Part shown: positions 51,829 to 62,958 of the stretch, piece after piece
Layout: each line of letters starts with the position of its first letter
Position numbering within the stretch: the stretch's first letter is position 1
Assembly: GCA_017504965.1 (NCBI GenBank)
Contig: JAFVQD010000003.1
Coordinates: 62,001 to 126,000, forward strand
Length of the DNA: 64,000 nucleotides
DNA from: Bacteroidales bacterium
GTDB lineage: Bacteria > Bacteroidota > Bacteroidia > Bacteroidales > UBA932
Direction: 5' to 3'
The notes under the pieces: generated by a model
The model's input: only the letters and a program-made list of their open reading frames with translations
Told to the model about the DNA's origin: nothing
Database searches by the model: none
Position numbers and translations under genes: made by a program

Positions 51829-54800
51829 ATGAAAAGATTACTTCCATTTCTACTTTTCTTGCTGCCATTTGTGGCGCAGGCCGAATCGCTCCATTTTCCA
51901 TATAACCCGGCCCTTTCGCCAGACGGGAAGACCATATATTTCTCCTACGACGGGGACATCTTTACCGTCCCTGCAGAGGGGGGGATGGCGATGAGATTTG
52001 TCTCTCTCGGAGCCATTGAGAACCATCCGAAGGTGTCGCCTGACGGCAAATGGGTGGCATTTGCTTCCAATATCCAGGGCAATTATGATATCTATGTGGT
52101 CCCTGTCAAGGGTGGTCAGGTGCAGCGTCTTACCTGGCACGAGGCCAATGACTATCCGAGCGGCTGGAGTGCAGATTCCCGCAATATCTATTTTGAGACC
52201 AACAGGGCAAATACCCGCACTACCTATAAAGTGGCCATCAGTGGTGGTACCCCAAAAAGACTTTTCGAAAACTATTTCAATACCATCACCAATGTGGTGG
52301 AGAATCCTGCCACCGGTGAGATTTATTTCAATGAATCGGGCGAGGCATTCAATTTCCCCACCCGCAAGAGATATGTGGGTGATCACAATATCAATGTTAA
52401 ATCCTGGAACCCTGCCACCGGTGAATACAAGGAGCTCACCTCTTACCAGGGGAAGGACACCTGGCCGATGGTGGACAGGGAGGGCAATCTCTATTATGTG
52501 ACAGACCAGTTCAATCAGGAGTCCAATATTGCGAAGCACTCTGCCGGAGCAGCTCCCAAGCAGCTTACCTCTTTCGACCACTCGCTCCAGTATCCTGCCA
52601 TCAGCCACGACGGCTCCGCAATGGTATTTATCCTTGAGTACCAGATTCATCACCTCGATCTGAAGAGTGGCAAGGTGACCCAGCCACAAATAGCGATAGC
52701 GGACAACAATATAGAAGTGACCCGCAGTTTTGAGAAGGAGACTCCCCGCGCAGTGGCAGTCTCTCCCGACGGCAAGAAGTTCGCGATGTCAATAAGAGGT
52801 ATGCTCTATGTAAGCGACGTGAAAGGGAAATATCAGATGCGCCTCCAGACTCCGGATAATGAGAGGGTAGACCAGATCGTCTGGGCTAAGGACAACAGGA
52901 CACTTTACTATACCCGTACAAACAAAGGGTACACCAATATTTTCAAAATCAAGGCTGACGGTTCTGCACCTGAGCAATTGGTATATGCAGCCGACTGCAA
53001 TATAAAGAACCTTACCCCTTCGAACAAAAGGGACAAGATCGCATTTGTACGCGGCAACCATCAGGTGATGACCCTAAACACCTCAAATGATGCAGTGGAG
53101 AAGGTGGCAGACGCCCAATTCTGGTCTTACGCTACCTACACCCTGAACTTCTCTCCGGATGACCAGTATCTTGCCTTTGAGGCTATGAACCTGTTCGAAG
53201 GTGAGATCTATATCTACTCATTCCGCGACAAGGTGCTCCGTAACCTCACCAATTCTGCCTGCAGCGAGGGGAGCCCGGTATTTTCTCCTGACGGGAAGTA
53301 CCTCTTTATGGCGGCAGATTTCTACGGCACCACATATCCTCGTGGAGGTGGCGATGCCAAGATCTACAAGCTCCCATTGGACAGATACAATACCACTCCA
53401 TTCAAGTCTGATGTTTATGACAAGCTCTTTGAAGAGGAGAAGAAAGAGGAACCGGCTTCTGCAAAACCTTCCAAGAAGGTGGCAAAAAAAGATGCTCCAG
53501 AGCCTAAAAAAGAGGCGCCAAAAGGTGTTGAGGTGAAAATTGATTTCAACGACATTCTTCGTCGCGCCATCCCTATGGATATCAGCGCACGTTCTGTGGA
53601 TGTTTTCAAATCAAAAGACAAGTCATACCTCCTGTATACTTCCAGAAGGAATACATACAGCCTGGAAATCTCTGATCCTGAAGCCAAACCAAAGGAGATC
53701 AAAGGTCTGTCATGGGGCTATTTCATCTCATCCTCTACTGATCTCTATTTCGTGGGAAGGGATGGTATCTCAAAGGTAGATCTGAACGGAGGCAAGGCTA
53801 CCAAGGTGGAGATCAAGGTGCCTGTAGAGAAGGATGTGAATAAGGAATTTGAACAGATGTTCTACGAAGCGTGGGCATCAATGGACCAGAACTTCTATGA
53901 TGTGAATTTCCACGGAGTGGATTGGGCAGCCAAAAGGGACTATTATGCATCATTCCTTCCTCAGGTCCGCAGTAGGGCTAACCTTATCACTTTGATGACA
54001 GATATGCTTGGCGAACTTAACTCTTCACACCTGGGTTTCCGCTCTTCAGGTAGTGATGTGGAGGCACCTCTTACCAGGACCTACACTATGGAGACAGGTA
54101 TCATATGGGACAATAGGAATCCTTATGCCATCGACAGAATCCTTACAGACTCTCCTGCCAACACTGTTGAGGCAAATCTCCAGAAAGGTGATGTGCTGGT
54201 GGCTGTAAATGGTGAGAAGGTGGACTCTGAAGTGAATAGGGAGAAGTACCTCGCTTCAGCCATCAAGAATCCTGAAGTGAAGATGACATTCAGCCGTGCA
54301 GGAAAGGAGGTGGAGGTAAAACTCCATACCGTCACTTATGCCCAGGTAAAGAACTGGCTATACAATGAATGGGAAGATACAAACCGAGCATTGGTAGACA
54401 GGCTTGGAGACGGTCAGATAGCCTATACCCATATGAGGGATATGGGGTCAGAAGAGCTGAATGAGTTCTTGAAGGATATGCATACCCGTACACTTGGGAA
54501 GAAAGCTATAATAATAGACTTGCGTTATAACAATGGCGGTAATGTCCACAACGAGGTACTTGAGTTCTTGTCTCAGAAAGCACATTACCAATGGGCCTAC
54601 AGAGACTTCCCTTCCAACTCTCATCCGAACGTGACCCCTGGCGACATCCCTATCATTGCCCTTGTGAATGAGAGGAGCCTTTCAGATGCAGAGGTTACAT
54701 CGAACGGTATCCAGACTTTGGGCTTGGCCACTATCGTCGGTACAGAGACCTACAGATGGATCATCTTTACCTCCGGCACCACACTCCTGGATGGGTCATA

Positions 54801-54966
54801 TCTCCGACTCCCTGCGTGGGGCTGTTACTCTCTTGACGGTAAAGATCTCGAGTCTACAGGTGTCAAGCCCGATATCTATGTGAAGAATACATTTGAAGAC
54901 AGGCTTAAAGGTCGCGACCCTCAGCTTGAAAGGGCTATCGAAGAGGCTCTGAAGAGGATAAAATAA
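51829..54966 (+). CDS. Tricorn-like S41 peptidase, secreted
   Basis: A 1045-residue protein with a signal peptide ending QAES. Residues about 20-560 form WD40/TolB-like beta-propeller repeats (ALSPDGKTIYFS, KVSPDGKWVAFAS, FSPDGKYLFMA). A Lys-rich linker (KPSKKVAKKDAPEPKKEAPK) follows. Then come the tricorn C1 region, a PDZ domain (NLQKGDVLVAVNGEKV) and the S41 protease with nucleophilic Ser in VNERSLSDAEVTSNG. The domain order matches tricorn proteases. It is probably a periplasmic peptide-degrading enzyme. Confidence 0.9.
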   Translation: MKRLLPFLLFLLPFVAQAESLHFPYNPALSPDGKTIYFSYDGDIFTVPAEGGMAMRFVSLGAIENHPKVSPDGKWVAFASNIQGNYDIYVVPVKGGQVQRLTWHEANDYPSGWSADSRNIYFETNRANTRTTYKVAISGGTPKRLFENYFNTITNVVENPATGEIYFNESGEAFNFPTRKRYVGDHNINVKSWNPATGEYKELTSYQGKDTWPMVDREGNLYYVTDQFNQESNIAKHSAGAAPKQLTSFDHSLQYPAISHDGSAMVFILEYQIHHLDLKSGKVTQPQIAIADNNIEVTRSFEKETPRAVAVSPDGKKFAMSIRGMLYVSDVKGKYQMRLQTPDNERVDQIVWAKDNRTLYYTRTNKGYTNIFKIKADGSAPEQLVYAADCNIKNLTPSNKRDKIAFVRGNHQVMTLNTSNDAVEKVADAQFWSYATYTLNFSPDDQYLAFEAMNLFEGEIYIYSFRDKVLRNLTNSACSEGSPVFSPDGKYLFMAADFYGTTYPRGGGDAKIYKLPLDRYNTTPFKSDVYDKLFEEEKKEEPASAKPSKKVAKKDAPEPKKEAPKGVEVKIDFNDILRRAIPMDISARSVDVFKSKDKSYLLYTSRRNTYSLEISDPEAKPKEIKGLSWGYFISSSTDLYFVGRDGISKVDLNGGKATKVEIKVPVEKDVNKEFEQMFYEAWASMDQNFYDVNFHGVDWAAKRDYYASFLPQVRSRANLITLMTDMLGELNSSHLGFRSSGSDVEAPLTRTYTMETGIIWDNRNPYAIDRILTDSPANTVEANLQKGDVLVAVNGEKVDSEVNREKYLASAIKNPEVKMTFSRAGKEVEVKLHTVTYAQVKNWLYNEWEDTNRALVDRLGDGQIAYTHMRDMGSEELNEFLKDMHTRTLGKKAIIIDLRYNNGGNVHNEVLEFLSQKAHYQWAYRDFPSNSHPNVTPGDIPIIALVNERSLSDAEVTSNGIQTLGLATIVGTETYRWIIFTSGTTLLDGSYLRLPAWGCYSLDGKDLESTGVKPDIYVKNTFEDRLKGRDPQLERAIEEALKRIK

Positions 54967-54987
54967 CTGCCCATTGAATATACAATA

Positions 54988-55017
54988 AGACCCCGCCCAT
55001 TAAATTGAGCGGGGTCT
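54988..55017. terminator. Bidirectional terminator
   Basis: Arms AGACCCCGC (54988-54996) and GCGGGGTCT (55009-55017) between the convergent tricorn-like and Hsp20 genes. Confidence 0.8.
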
Positions 55018-55039
55018 GTTGTTTGTTAATATTGATAAT

Positions 55040-55477
55040 CTATTTTATCTCAATTACCCTTTGCTTGGTCGGTACGGGTTCTTTGTGATCCTTAGGGATA
55101 ACGATGTGAAGAACTCCGTGTCTCATCTTAGCTTCGATCTTGTCTTCTTTGACGTTTTCCGGCAATAAAAGCTTTTGTTCATATTTGGAGTAAGAGAACT
55201 CTCTGCGAAGGTATTTGGCATCCTTTCCGCCATCGTTCTTCTCTTCCTTTTTCTCCATGGATACTACCAGATGATTGTCATCTACCGATATCTTGAAGTC
55301 CTCTTTCGACATTCCGGGGGCAGCAAGCTCTACCTTGTAGTCGCTCTCTGTCTCGATAACGTTGATCGCAGGTGTATGTGTATGAACTAGTCTGTTTATA
55401 TTGAAGCCATCATAGTCAAAGAGGTCATTGAAAATACTGGGTAACCAGTTTTGGTTTTTCCTTACTGAAGGTACCAT
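55040..55477 (-). CDS. Hsp20/alpha-crystallin small heat-shock protein
   Basis: A 145-residue protein with an alpha-crystallin domain: VELAAPGMSKEDFKISVDDNHLVVS, REFSYSKYEQKLLLPENV and ATM-like AKMRHGVLHIVIPK ending EIK. It is an ATP-independent holdase that binds unfolding proteins. Length and motifs are typical. Confidence 0.95.
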   Translation of the reverse strand: MVPSVRKNQNWLPSIFNDLFDYDGFNINRLVHTHTPAINVIETESDYKVELAAPGMSKEDFKISVDDNHLVVSMEKKEEKNDGGKDAKYLRREFSYSKYEQKLLLPENVKEDKIEAKMRHGVLHIVIPKDHKEPVPTKQRVIEIK

Positions 55478-55556
55478 AATTTGTCTCCTTTTTCTTTAAT
55501 TGTTAATACAACTTGACAAGAGACAAATAGTGTACCAATTTCCCCGGAACCGGCCC

Positions 55557-57587
55557 CTATTTCGAAAGGATCCTCCCGACAGCTTTGATAAGGGGATCTG
55601 TGCTCACTTTTGAACCGACAGCCTCCTCCATCCAGAAGTGTGGGGTGAGGGTGCCGATGGTGAAGATCCTCTTGATCTCTGATGCGAACTCTCTGTCGCT
55701 CATACCTGCAAGGTGCTCTTCCAGCTGGAACTCTATGATGTGTCCGAATGGATAGTTAGGAAGATACATCGGACTGTTCACCATATGTGAGTAGATAGCG
55801 AGAATCGGCGAGTCGTGTGTTCCGAGTATCGGTTCGTAATATTTGTTCCACACATCACGGGCGATACCTATCACAGCATCTCTAAGCTGTTCCGCTGTTG
55901 CTGTAGGGTTTTCATAAAGCCATCTCCAGGTATACATATCCACAAGTGACACACCCATAATCTCGTACGCACCCCAGAAGATATCGAGAGTGGTATTGTC
56001 ATCCACCTGCTGTGGATAGCCGAGGAGTTTGAGGTCTCTCTTCTGGAAGATGAAGGCCAAGGCCTCGGTGAATGCTGTATTTGGAACGCCGTTAAGCATA
56101 TAGTGATCCACATCGTAGAGACTCAGGGTCTGCTCCACATTGTGCCCAAACTCGTGCACTGCGATATTGTACCCTTTGTAATCCATCCCTTTCTCACCCA
56201 CACGTGTGCGAAGCCTTGCAGGTTCCCAGCGTCCTGAAGCACCCCAGGCGTGACCTGAGCCGCGGGCACCCTCTACCACGATCTTGCTTGCGAGATAGTC
56301 GGCGTCAGCACGGGTAAATCCGAGATTGCGGAGCAGACGGGGCATATCCTTCTCAAAAGCTTTGGCATCGGGATAGAGTTTGCGGGTCTGTGCTGTGAGG
56401 ACATCCTCAGAGATGGTAGAGCGCGATTTGAAGCCGTCGTACCAGATGTCGTATGGCTGAAGGTCGCGGCCAAGGCGGGCTTTGATCAGCTCAGCCACTT
56501 TAGCCACCTCAGGGGAGGAGATAAGGTTAATGAACATCTCTTCTATATCTTCAGCAGAGATCTCCATACCACCTTCAAAATTTCTCTTTATTCCCGTAGG
56601 GAGCTGAGGATTGTATGGGTCGAGAGCCTGTTCTACCTTGAACGTCTCGAGAATATGCGAGTAACGGGCAGCACCCTCTGCAGAGAGCGAGACCTCTTTA
56701 CCATTGGCGTAAGCCTTATTTGAATATGGTGCCCAGTCATAGGCAGGGTTGTTTACCACATCTGCCGGAATACTCTGGCAGGCGATGTGCTCCATCACCT
56801 TATAGATCATCTGCTGCTTCTCGAAGGCATTAGGGACATCGGCATAGTTTGACTTGATCTCATCACGGAGATTCCAGTGAGAGAGGAGGACCATATCTTC
56901 CGGGAAGAGCTTGCGGCCATCCTCAGTGAGGAGGTGCCCCATCATAATATTGTACCCGGCAATATAATTCTCGGAATTGCTGTAAACTTGTGAAGCCCTC
57001 TGGTTGATGGATGCAGGGACTCTGTTGGTGAAGATGTCACCCATACGTGAGTAGGCCCACTCCAGGCGTGACCACTCGCGGCCGAGGGTGTTTTTCTCCT
57101 CCAGTGTGAAGTTGGGGAAATTCAGTGCTGTGATAAATGCCACTTTATTGGCAAACATATCGTCTGAAAAATGTGATGACGGGCTGTATCCGGCAAACAC
57201 ATAGTCGATGTCGGTAAGTTCTGAGCCTGTGAGATGTACCGGCATCTGGAGCCTTACCGAGATCTGGTTTGAAGTCCCGAAAAGTACCTCAAAGGCGGTG
57301 GAAAGCTTCTGGAAGAGAACCTCTTTGGCTGCATCATCAGCCATAATGTTCCCTTTCACGAACTCTATGAATTCTCCCTCTGTACCATCTTCGGCTCTCC
57401 AGAGAGAGGCAGCCTGACGTACACCTTTCTCTACAAGAGACTTGTCTGAAAGCCGGGTCTCAATCCCCCGGATGGCTTGCTGGACAGTAGTTTCTGAAAT
57501 GTTGGACATATCGTTATTATTCTGCTGGCATCCCCCGAGAACAGCGAGGATAGCGCCAAATGCGATTAGTAATAAATGTTTCCTCAT
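55557..57587 (-). CDS. Zinc metallopeptidase lipoprotein (HEFGH type)
   Basis: A 676-residue lipoprotein (signal ending VLGGC). The zinc site is AVHEFGHNVEQTL, with a third ligand Glu in TAFTEALAFIFQK, about 40 residues later, as in gluzincins such as M3-like enzymes. No better family name can be given from sequence alone. The large N-terminal helical part (EWSRLEWAYSRMGDIF) is without a known name. It is divergent from rmuC; the two ATGs are 58 bp apart. Confidence 0.8.
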   Translation of the reverse strand: MRKHLLLIAFGAILAVLGGCQQNNNDMSNISETTVQQAIRGIETRLSDKSLVEKGVRQAASLWRAEDGTEGEFIEFVKGNIMADDAAKEVLFQKLSTAFEVLFGTSNQISVRLQMPVHLTGSELTDIDYVFAGYSPSSHFSDDMFANKVAFITALNFPNFTLEEKNTLGREWSRLEWAYSRMGDIFTNRVPASINQRASQVYSNSENYIAGYNIMMGHLLTEDGRKLFPEDMVLLSHWNLRDEIKSNYADVPNAFEKQQMIYKVMEHIACQSIPADVVNNPAYDWAPYSNKAYANGKEVSLSAEGAARYSHILETFKVEQALDPYNPQLPTGIKRNFEGGMEISAEDIEEMFINLISSPEVAKVAELIKARLGRDLQPYDIWYDGFKSRSTISEDVLTAQTRKLYPDAKAFEKDMPRLLRNLGFTRADADYLASKIVVEGARGSGHAWGASGRWEPARLRTRVGEKGMDYKGYNIAVHEFGHNVEQTLSLYDVDHYMLNGVPNTAFTEALAFIFQKRDLKLLGYPQQVDDNTTLDIFWGAYEIMGVSLVDMYTWRWLYENPTATAEQLRDAVIGIARDVWNKYYEPILGTHDSPILAIYSHMVNSPMYLPNYPFGHIIEFQLEEHLAGMSDREFASEIKRIFTIGTLTPHFWMEEAVGSKVSTDPLIKAVGRILSK

Positions 57588-57644
57588 AATGTTACAAAAA
57601 TAATAAAATTCGTTAATTTTACCCTCAATAATGAGGACTTGGAG

Positions 57645-58961
57645 ATGAATACAATATTAGTAGCGCTTTTAGCTTTTGTAGTGGGCGGCATAGTGGCAGC
57701 CCTGGTGGCAAACAGGATTTTGAAGGGCAAAGGTGAGGCGGCCCTTGCGATGAAGGATGCAGAGCTCTCTGCCAAGGAGAGTGAGGCTGTATCGCTACGC
57801 AATGACCTCGTGGAGCTCCGCATTTCAGAGGCCAATCTACGCAAAGAGGTGGAGCTTCTGCGTGAAAGCGCCATAGAGAATGACAAACGCAATAAGGTGC
57901 AGTTACAGGAGCAGATGGAGGCCCTCAAACTCGCTTTCGGGGAGTCTGCAAACAAAATATTCGAAGAGAAAGCCAAGGGGCTGGCACAGGCCAATGAAAA
58001 GGACATCAAGACCATCCTTGACCCCTTGAAGGAGAAGATGGAGGAGTTCAAGAAAGAGGTCAAGGACTCCAAAGAGAAATCTATCCAAAACAGTGCGAGC
58101 ATCCAGGAGCAGATTAGGATGATGATGGAGAGGGCCGCTACCCTCGGCCAGGAGGCAAGCAATCTCGCCACCGCCCTTAAGGGCAATAACAAAGTGCAGG
58201 GCAATTGGGGAGAGACCCATCTTGAAAAGCTCCTGCAGGATTATGGCTTCACCGAAGGGGTGGACTACAATAAGCAGGAGCTTGTCCGTGATGCCGCAAA
58301 TCAGGCTGTACGCAATGAGGAGACCGGCCGCAAGATGATCCCCGACTTCACCCTCACCTTCCCTGACAGGAAAGTGGTGGTAATCGACTCCAAGGTGAGC
58401 TTCACCGCATACCTCGACTACTGCAATGCTGAAGATGAGCTCTCCCGAAATAGTGCCCTCTCCCGTCACATAGAGAGTGTCCGGGCACACATAAAGGAGC
58501 TTTCCCGCAAGGATTATTCCCGCGGACTGTCAAAGTCTGACAAGGAGAGCCTCAAGTATGTGATAATGTATGTCCCTAATGAGACAGCATTCCAGCTCTT
58601 CTTCAAGGATCATCAGGATGAGTGGAGAGATGCATTCGAGAAAGGTGTCATCGTCACAGGAGACCTGTACCTTATCACTATGCTGAAGATAATCCGCCTT
58701 ACCTGGGATGAGAACACACGCAGACAAAACTCAGAGAAGATACTTGAGACTGCTGCGGAGCTTGTAAACAGGGTGGGCTCTTTTGTAGAGGTTTTCGAAG
58801 GTATAGGTGCCAACATCAAGAAGATGAGTGACACCTTTGACAGTGCCAAATCAAAACTCTATGGACGCCAATCCATCGCCACCACTCAGAACAAACTTAT
58901 CAAGATGGGTGTCGAGTGCAAGAAGCAGATACAGATGAGTAACCTTGATTTACCAGAATAA
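57645..58961 (+). CDS. rmuC: DNA recombination protein RmuC homologue
   Basis: 438 residues from the ATG at 57645. It has one N-terminal membrane helix (ILVALLAFVVGGIVAALVA), a long coiled coil and the RmuC nuclease-like domain: VQGNWGETHLEKLLQDYGF, MIPDFTLTFPDRKVVVIDSKVS and YVPNETAFQLF. RmuC limits inversions at short inverted repeats, by a proposed PD-(D/E)XK fold. Confidence 0.9.
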   Translation: MNTILVALLAFVVGGIVAALVANRILKGKGEAALAMKDAELSAKESEAVSLRNDLVELRISEANLRKEVELLRESAIENDKRNKVQLQEQMEALKLAFGESANKIFEEKAKGLAQANEKDIKTILDPLKEKMEEFKKEVKDSKEKSIQNSASIQEQIRMMMERAATLGQEASNLATALKGNNKVQGNWGETHLEKLLQDYGFTEGVDYNKQELVRDAANQAVRNEETGRKMIPDFTLTFPDRKVVVIDSKVSFTAYLDYCNAEDELSRNSALSRHIESVRAHIKELSRKDYSRGLSKSDKESLKYVIMYVPNETAFQLFFKDHQDEWRDAFEKGVIVTGDLYLITMLKIIRLTWDENTRRQNSEKILETAAELVNRVGSFVEVFEGIGANIKKMSDTFDSAKSKLYGRQSIATTQNKLIKMGVECKKQIQMSNLDLPE

Positions 58962-58968
58962 GCCAAAA

Positions 58969-58996
58969 AAAAGGTGACCCGTTTGAGTCACCTTTT
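58969..58996. terminator. Terminator between rmuC and the ribosomal operon
   Basis: Arms AAAAGGTGAC/GTCACCTTTT with an 8-nt loop. On the minus strand it is followed by T, a good terminator behind rpsC; on the plus strand it can also serve rmuC. Confidence 0.8.
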
Positions 58997-59019
58997 GGTT
59001 TAGAACATATCTTGTAAGA

Positions 59020-59769
59020 TTATTTGTTGTTCTTTCTGTCACCGCCTTTGCGACCACGACCACCACGGCGTTCGCCACGCTGGTTGTTACCCTGAGCAGC
59101 TGTAGCGTTTGCTGATACACCTGCGTTAGGAGAGAGGTCACGTTTGCCATAAACTTCACCGTTGCAGATCCATACTTTGATACCAAGTACACCCACTTTA
59201 GTGTGTGCTTCAGCCAAAGCATAGTCGATGTCAGCACGGAAAGTGTGAAGAGGAGTACGACCCTCTTTGTAAAGCTCGCTTCTTGCCATTTCAGCACCAC
59301 CAAGACGACCGCTGATAAGTACTTTGATACCTTCAGCACCTACGCGCATTGTAGACGCGATAGCCATTTTGATAGCTCTACGGTAAGATACACGGCCCTC
59401 TACCTGACGAGCGATGTTGTTAGCAACGATATTTGCATCTACTTCAGGTCTCTTAACCTCGAAGATGTTGATCTGAACCTCTTTGTTAGAGATTTTCTTC
59501 AACTCTTCTTTCAGTTTGTCAACTTCCTGACCACCTTTACCGATGATAACACCTGGACGGGCAGTGTGGATAGTAACAGTGATAAGTTTAAGAGTTCTTT
59601 CAATTACGATTTTTGAAAGGTTAACCTTAGAGATACGAGCGTTAAGATATTCACGGATCTTAGCGTCTTCCAAGATTCTGCTTGCGTAATCGGTTCCACC
59701 GTACCAGTTAGAGTCCCAGCCGCGGATAATACCAATTCTGTTGCTTATAGGATTAGTTTTTTGTCCCAT
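59020..59769 (-). CDS. rpsC: Ribosomal protein uS3
   Basis: A 249-residue S3: [21 protein letters not shown] at the N-terminus, KH domain with [18 protein letters not shown] and the C-terminal domain. The Gly/Arg-rich tail ([17 protein letters not shown]) is typical of Bacteroidota. Here it is the last gene of the cluster: a terminator follows instead of rplP. Confidence 0.95.
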   Translation of the reverse strand: MGQKTNPISNRIGIIRGWDSNWYGGTDYASRILEDAKIREYLNARISKVNLSKIVIERTLKLITVTIHTARPGVIIGKGGQEVDKLKEELKKISNKEVQINIFEVKRPEVDANIVANNIARQVEGRVSYRRAIKMAIASTMRVGAEGIKVLISGRLGGAEMARSELYKEGRTPLHTFRADIDYALAEAHTKVGVLGIKVWICNGEVYGKRDLSPNAGVSANATAAQGNNQRGERRGGRGRKGGDRKNNK

Positions 59770-59770
59770 A

Positions 59771-60196
59771 CTATAGTTCCTCCTTTGCTACGGTTTGATT
59801 TTTAACTCCAAGTACCACAGTCACGTGGTTTGAACGTTTGCGGATACGTGCAGCACGACCTTGTGGAGCTGTACGAATACGTTTTAGAGAGCGGCCCTGA
59901 CCTACCATGATAGTTTTCACGATAACGTTGCCGTTTTCAAGTTCTTTGCGGTCAGCTTCGTTTTTAGCCTCCCAGTTAGCGATAGCTGAACGAAGGAGAA
60001 CTGCTACGCGTGAAGCTGCCTCTTTCTTAGTGTATTTCAAGATATCCAAAGCACGGTTAACTTCCATACCTCTAACCATGTCAGCCACAAGGCGCATTTT
60101 GCGAGGAGATGTAGGTACATCGTTAAGCTTTGCGATAGCTGTTACCTTTTTTATTTCTTTAAGCCTATCGGCCATTTCTTTTTTACGAGATCCCAT
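59771..60196 (-). CDS. rplV: Ribosomal protein uL22
   Basis: 141 residues with the L22 pattern ([18 protein letters not shown] and [24 protein letters not shown]). One base separates it from rpsC. Confidence 0.95.
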   Translation of the reverse strand: MGSRKKEMADRLKEIKKVTAIAKLNDVPTSPRKMRLVADMVRGMEVNRALDILKYTKKEAASRVAVLLRSAIANWEAKNEADRKELENGNVIVKTIMVGQGRSLKRIRTAPQGRAARIRKRSNHVTVVLGVKNQTVAKEEL

Positions 60197-60220
60197 TATT
60201 GTAACTCTTTACTTAAATGA

Positions 60221-60487
60221 TTAACGATTACCCGAGTGACCTTTGAAGGTTCTTGTCGGTGCAAATTCGCCGAGTTTGTGACCCACCATATTCTCAGTAA
60301 CATATACAGGAATAAACTTGTTCCCGTTATGAACAGCGATAGTGTGACCGACAAAGTCGGGAGAGATCATACTGGCGCGAGACCAGGTTTTGATTACTTC
60401 TTTTTTCATTGTTCCTTCATTCATAGCGATAACTCTTTTCTCAAGAGCAGCCTGAATATAAGGACCTTTTCTAAGTGAACGACTCAT
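60221..60487 (-). CDS. rpsS: Ribosomal protein uS19
   Basis: 88 residues: [41 protein letters not shown] and [16 protein letters not shown], all canonical S19. Confidence 0.95.
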   Translation of the reverse strand: MSRSLRKGPYIQAALEKRVIAMNEGTMKKEVIKTWSRASMISPDFVGHTIAVHNGNKFIPVYVTENMVGHKLGEFAPTRTFKGHSGNR

Positions 60488-60506
60488 ATTACTTTAGTTT
60501 ATTCCT

Positions 60507-61331
60507 TTATTTTTTCCTTCTTTCTATGATAAACTTATTAGAAGTGGCTTTAGGATTACGAGTTTTGTAACCTTTTGCAGGAAGACCCTTACGTGAACGA
60601 GGGTGACCTCCTGAAGCGCGACCTTCACCACCACCCATAGGGTGATCAACAGGGTTCATAACCACACCACGGTTGCGAGGTCTGCGACCTAGCCAACGTC
60701 TGCGACCAGCTTTACCATCTGATTCAAGGTTGTGGTCAGGATTAGATACTGTACCCACAGTTGCACGGCAAGTAACAAGAACCATTCTGGTCTCACCTGA
60801 AGGGAGACGAAGGATAGCGTGGTTACCTTCACGAGCAGTTAGCTGAGCGTATGTACCTGCTGAACGTGCCATAGCAGCACCTTGACCAGGACGAAGCTCA
60901 ATGTTGTGAACTAGAGTACCAAGAGGAATTTCAGCTAAAGGGAGTGAGTTACCAATTTCTGGAGCTACACCTTTACCGGAAGCGATGGTCTGACCCACTT
61001 TGATTCCGTTAGGAGCGATGATGTAGCGTTTCTCTCCATCTGCGTATACTACCAATGCAATGCGAGCACTGCGGTTTGGATCGTATTCTATAGTTTTAAC
61101 TACAGCGGTGTATTCATCTTTGTTACGAAGAAAGTCGATGACACGATACATTCTTTTATGACCACCACCGATATAGCGCATTGTCATTTTACCCTGGTTG
61201 TTACGACCACCTGATTTTCTTAGTGGTTCCAACAACGACTTCTCGGGAGTTGTGCAAGTGATCTCATCAAATGCACTGATAACTTTATTTCTTTGACCAG
61301 GTGTTACTGGTTTAAATTTACGTACTGCCAT
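60507..61331 (-). CDS. rplB: Ribosomal protein uL2
   Basis: 274 residues from [15 protein letters not shown] (start 61331). The peptidyl-transferase region shows [13 protein letters not shown]. An upstream in-frame ATG at 61358 lies inside rplW and is not needed. Confidence 0.95.
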   Translation of the reverse strand: MAVRKFKPVTPGQRNKVISAFDEITCTTPEKSLLEPLRKSGGRNNQGKMTMRYIGGGHKRMYRVIDFLRNKDEYTAVVKTIEYDPNRSARIALVVYADGEKRYIIAPNGIKVGQTIASGKGVAPEIGNSLPLAEIPLGTLVHNIELRPGQGAAMARSAGTYAQLTAREGNHAILRLPSGETRMVLVTCRATVGTVSNPDHNLESDGKAGRRRWLGRRPRNRGVVMNPVDHPMGGGEGRASGGHPRSRKGLPAKGYKTRNPKATSNKFIIERRKK

Positions 61332-61335
61332 CTCC

Positions 61336-61626
61336 TTAAATGTTGCTGTAGAAATCAATCTTATCTTCTCCGGCCAATGTTACAAATGCTTTTTTGAAGT
61401 GATTTGCACGGCCTGTCAAAATACCCGCTTTAGTGTAGCGGCTTTTACGTTTACCATGGTAGTTTACAGTGTTAACATCTTTCACTGTAACACCATACAT
61501 CTGTTCAACCGCATTTTTAATCTCTACTTTGTTAGCTTCGCGGTCAACAATGAAACCGTAACGATTCAACTTTTCGCCCTGAATCGTCATCTTTTCTGTT
61601 ACTAGAGGCTTAATTAAAATTCCCAT
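61336..61626 (-). CDS. rplW: Ribosomal protein uL23
   Basis: 96 residues: [16 protein letters not shown] and [26 protein letters not shown], canonical L23. Confidence 0.95.
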   Translation of the reverse strand: MGILIKPLVTEKMTIQGEKLNRYGFIVDREANKVEIKNAVEQMYGVTVKDVNTVNYHGKRKSRYTKAGILTGRANHFKKAFVTLAGEDKIDFYSNI

Positions 61627-61638
61627 TTCTCTTTATGG

Positions 61639-62265
61639 TTATTTGCGTCTTTCAGCTAGAATGTCCTGAACACCGTCAACCATTACCATATGATAAGAAT
61701 TCATAATAGCGTAAGTGTTGATTTCGTCTACAGTGATAACGTTAACATTCTGAAGGTTTCTAGACGAGATGTAAATATTATCTGAATTTTCAGGAAGAAC
61801 GAATAGAGTTCTTCTGCTGTTAGCTTTCAAGTTCTCAAGAATCTTGATGAATTCTTTAGTCTTAGGAGCTTCCATAGCAAAAGGCTCAACAAGTGTAATA
61901 GCGTTTTCCTGTGCTTTATAACTCAATGCTGAGAAACGAGCAAGTTGTTTAAGCTTCTTATTGAGTTTGAAACGATAGTCGCGTGGCTGAGGACCGAATG
62001 CTCTACCACCACCTACCATTGTAGGAGATTTTGTGCTACCGTGACGAGCACCACCTGAACCTTTCTGACGGATGATCTTCTTGGTCGAGCGTGCTACTTC
62101 CCATTTCTCTTTAGTTTTGTGAGTTCCTTGACGCTGGTTAGCAAGATACTGCTTAACATCAAGATAGATCGCATGATTGTTAGGTTCGATACCGAAGATT
62201 TCAGCATCAAGAGTCACCTTTTTACCAGACTCTGTACCATCGATTTTGTAAACTGATAACTCCAT
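61639..62265 (-). CDS. rplD: Ribosomal protein uL4
   Basis: 208 residues: [20 protein letters not shown] and [19 protein letters not shown] with [13 protein letters not shown], the L4 internal loop. Starts 3 bp after rplC. Confidence 0.95.
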   Translation of the reverse strand: MELSVYKIDGTESGKKVTLDAEIFGIEPNNHAIYLDVKQYLANQRQGTHKTKEKWEVARSTKKIIRQKGSGGARHGSTKSPTMVGGGRAFGPQPRDYRFKLNKKLKQLARFSALSYKAQENAITLVEPFAMEAPKTKEFIKILENLKANSRRTLFVLPENSDNIYISSRNLQNVNVITVDEINTYAIMNSYHMVMVDGVQDILAERRK

Positions 62266-62268
62266 ACC

Positions 62269-62895
62269 TTAGTCCTCCACGATTACGTAAGATCCTTTTG
62301 CTCCAGGGATAGAACCTTTAACAAGGATCAAGTTGTTTTCAGGAATAAATTTAATCACTTTAAGGTTCTGAACCTTTACGCGGTCACCGCCCATACGTCC
62401 AGCCATTCTCATACCAGGGAATACTCTTGAAGGCCATGAAGATGCACCCATAGAACCAGGGTGGCGTAGTCTGTTGTGCTGACCGTGGGTCTGTCCACCA
62501 ACACCGGCAAAACCGTGGCGTTTTACAACACCTTGGAAGCCTTTACCTTTAGAGATACCTGTAACGTCTAACCATTCAGCGCCTGCTTGCTCGAGGTCGC
62601 TAACGGTGATAGTGTCACCCAAATTGATAGCAGAGAAATCAAAGTTTTTGAACTCTACCAGTTTGCGTTTAGGTGTGGTTCCTGCCTTTTTGAAGTGTCC
62701 CATTTCGGGTTTGCTGGTGTGCTTTTCTGATTTCTCGTCATAGGCAAGCTGTACAGCGGCATAACCATCTTTTTCTACTGTACGAATCTGCGTAACAACA
62801 CACGGCCCAGCTTCAATAACGGTGCACGGTACATTTTTACCGTCGGCATCGAAAACGGAAGTCATTCCGACTTTTTTACCAATTAATCCAGGCAT
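62269..62895 (-). CDS. rplC: Ribosomal protein uL3
   Basis: 208 residues: [34 protein letters not shown] and [20 protein letters not shown]. It is the first gene of the cluster; its own promoter box lies at 62966-62959. The usual upstream rpsJ is absent. Confidence 0.95.
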   Translation of the reverse strand: MPGLIGKKVGMTSVFDADGKNVPCTVIEAGPCVVTQIRTVEKDGYAAVQLAYDEKSEKHTSKPEMGHFKKAGTTPKRKLVEFKNFDFSAINLGDTITVSDLEQAGAEWLDVTGISKGKGFQGVVKRHGFAGVGGQTHGQHNRLRHPGSMGASSWPSRVFPGMRMAGRMGGDRVKVQNLKVIKFIPENNLILVKGSIPGAKGSYVIVED

Positions 62896-62958
62896 TTGTT
62901 TAACTTAAATTAGTGTTAATCAATGAATTAAATCAATCCGCATATTTTTTGCGGGGTG

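Noticed and set aside
52000..52689. Minus-strand and shifted frames within the tricorn-like gene
   Set aside because: Shadow frames; the plus-strand gene is continuous with a full domain order.
62938..62954. Ribosomal-protein leader riboswitch or L4-type autoregulatory element
   Set aside because: Only a 5-bp stem in a leader of about 60 nt; too little structure to name an element.
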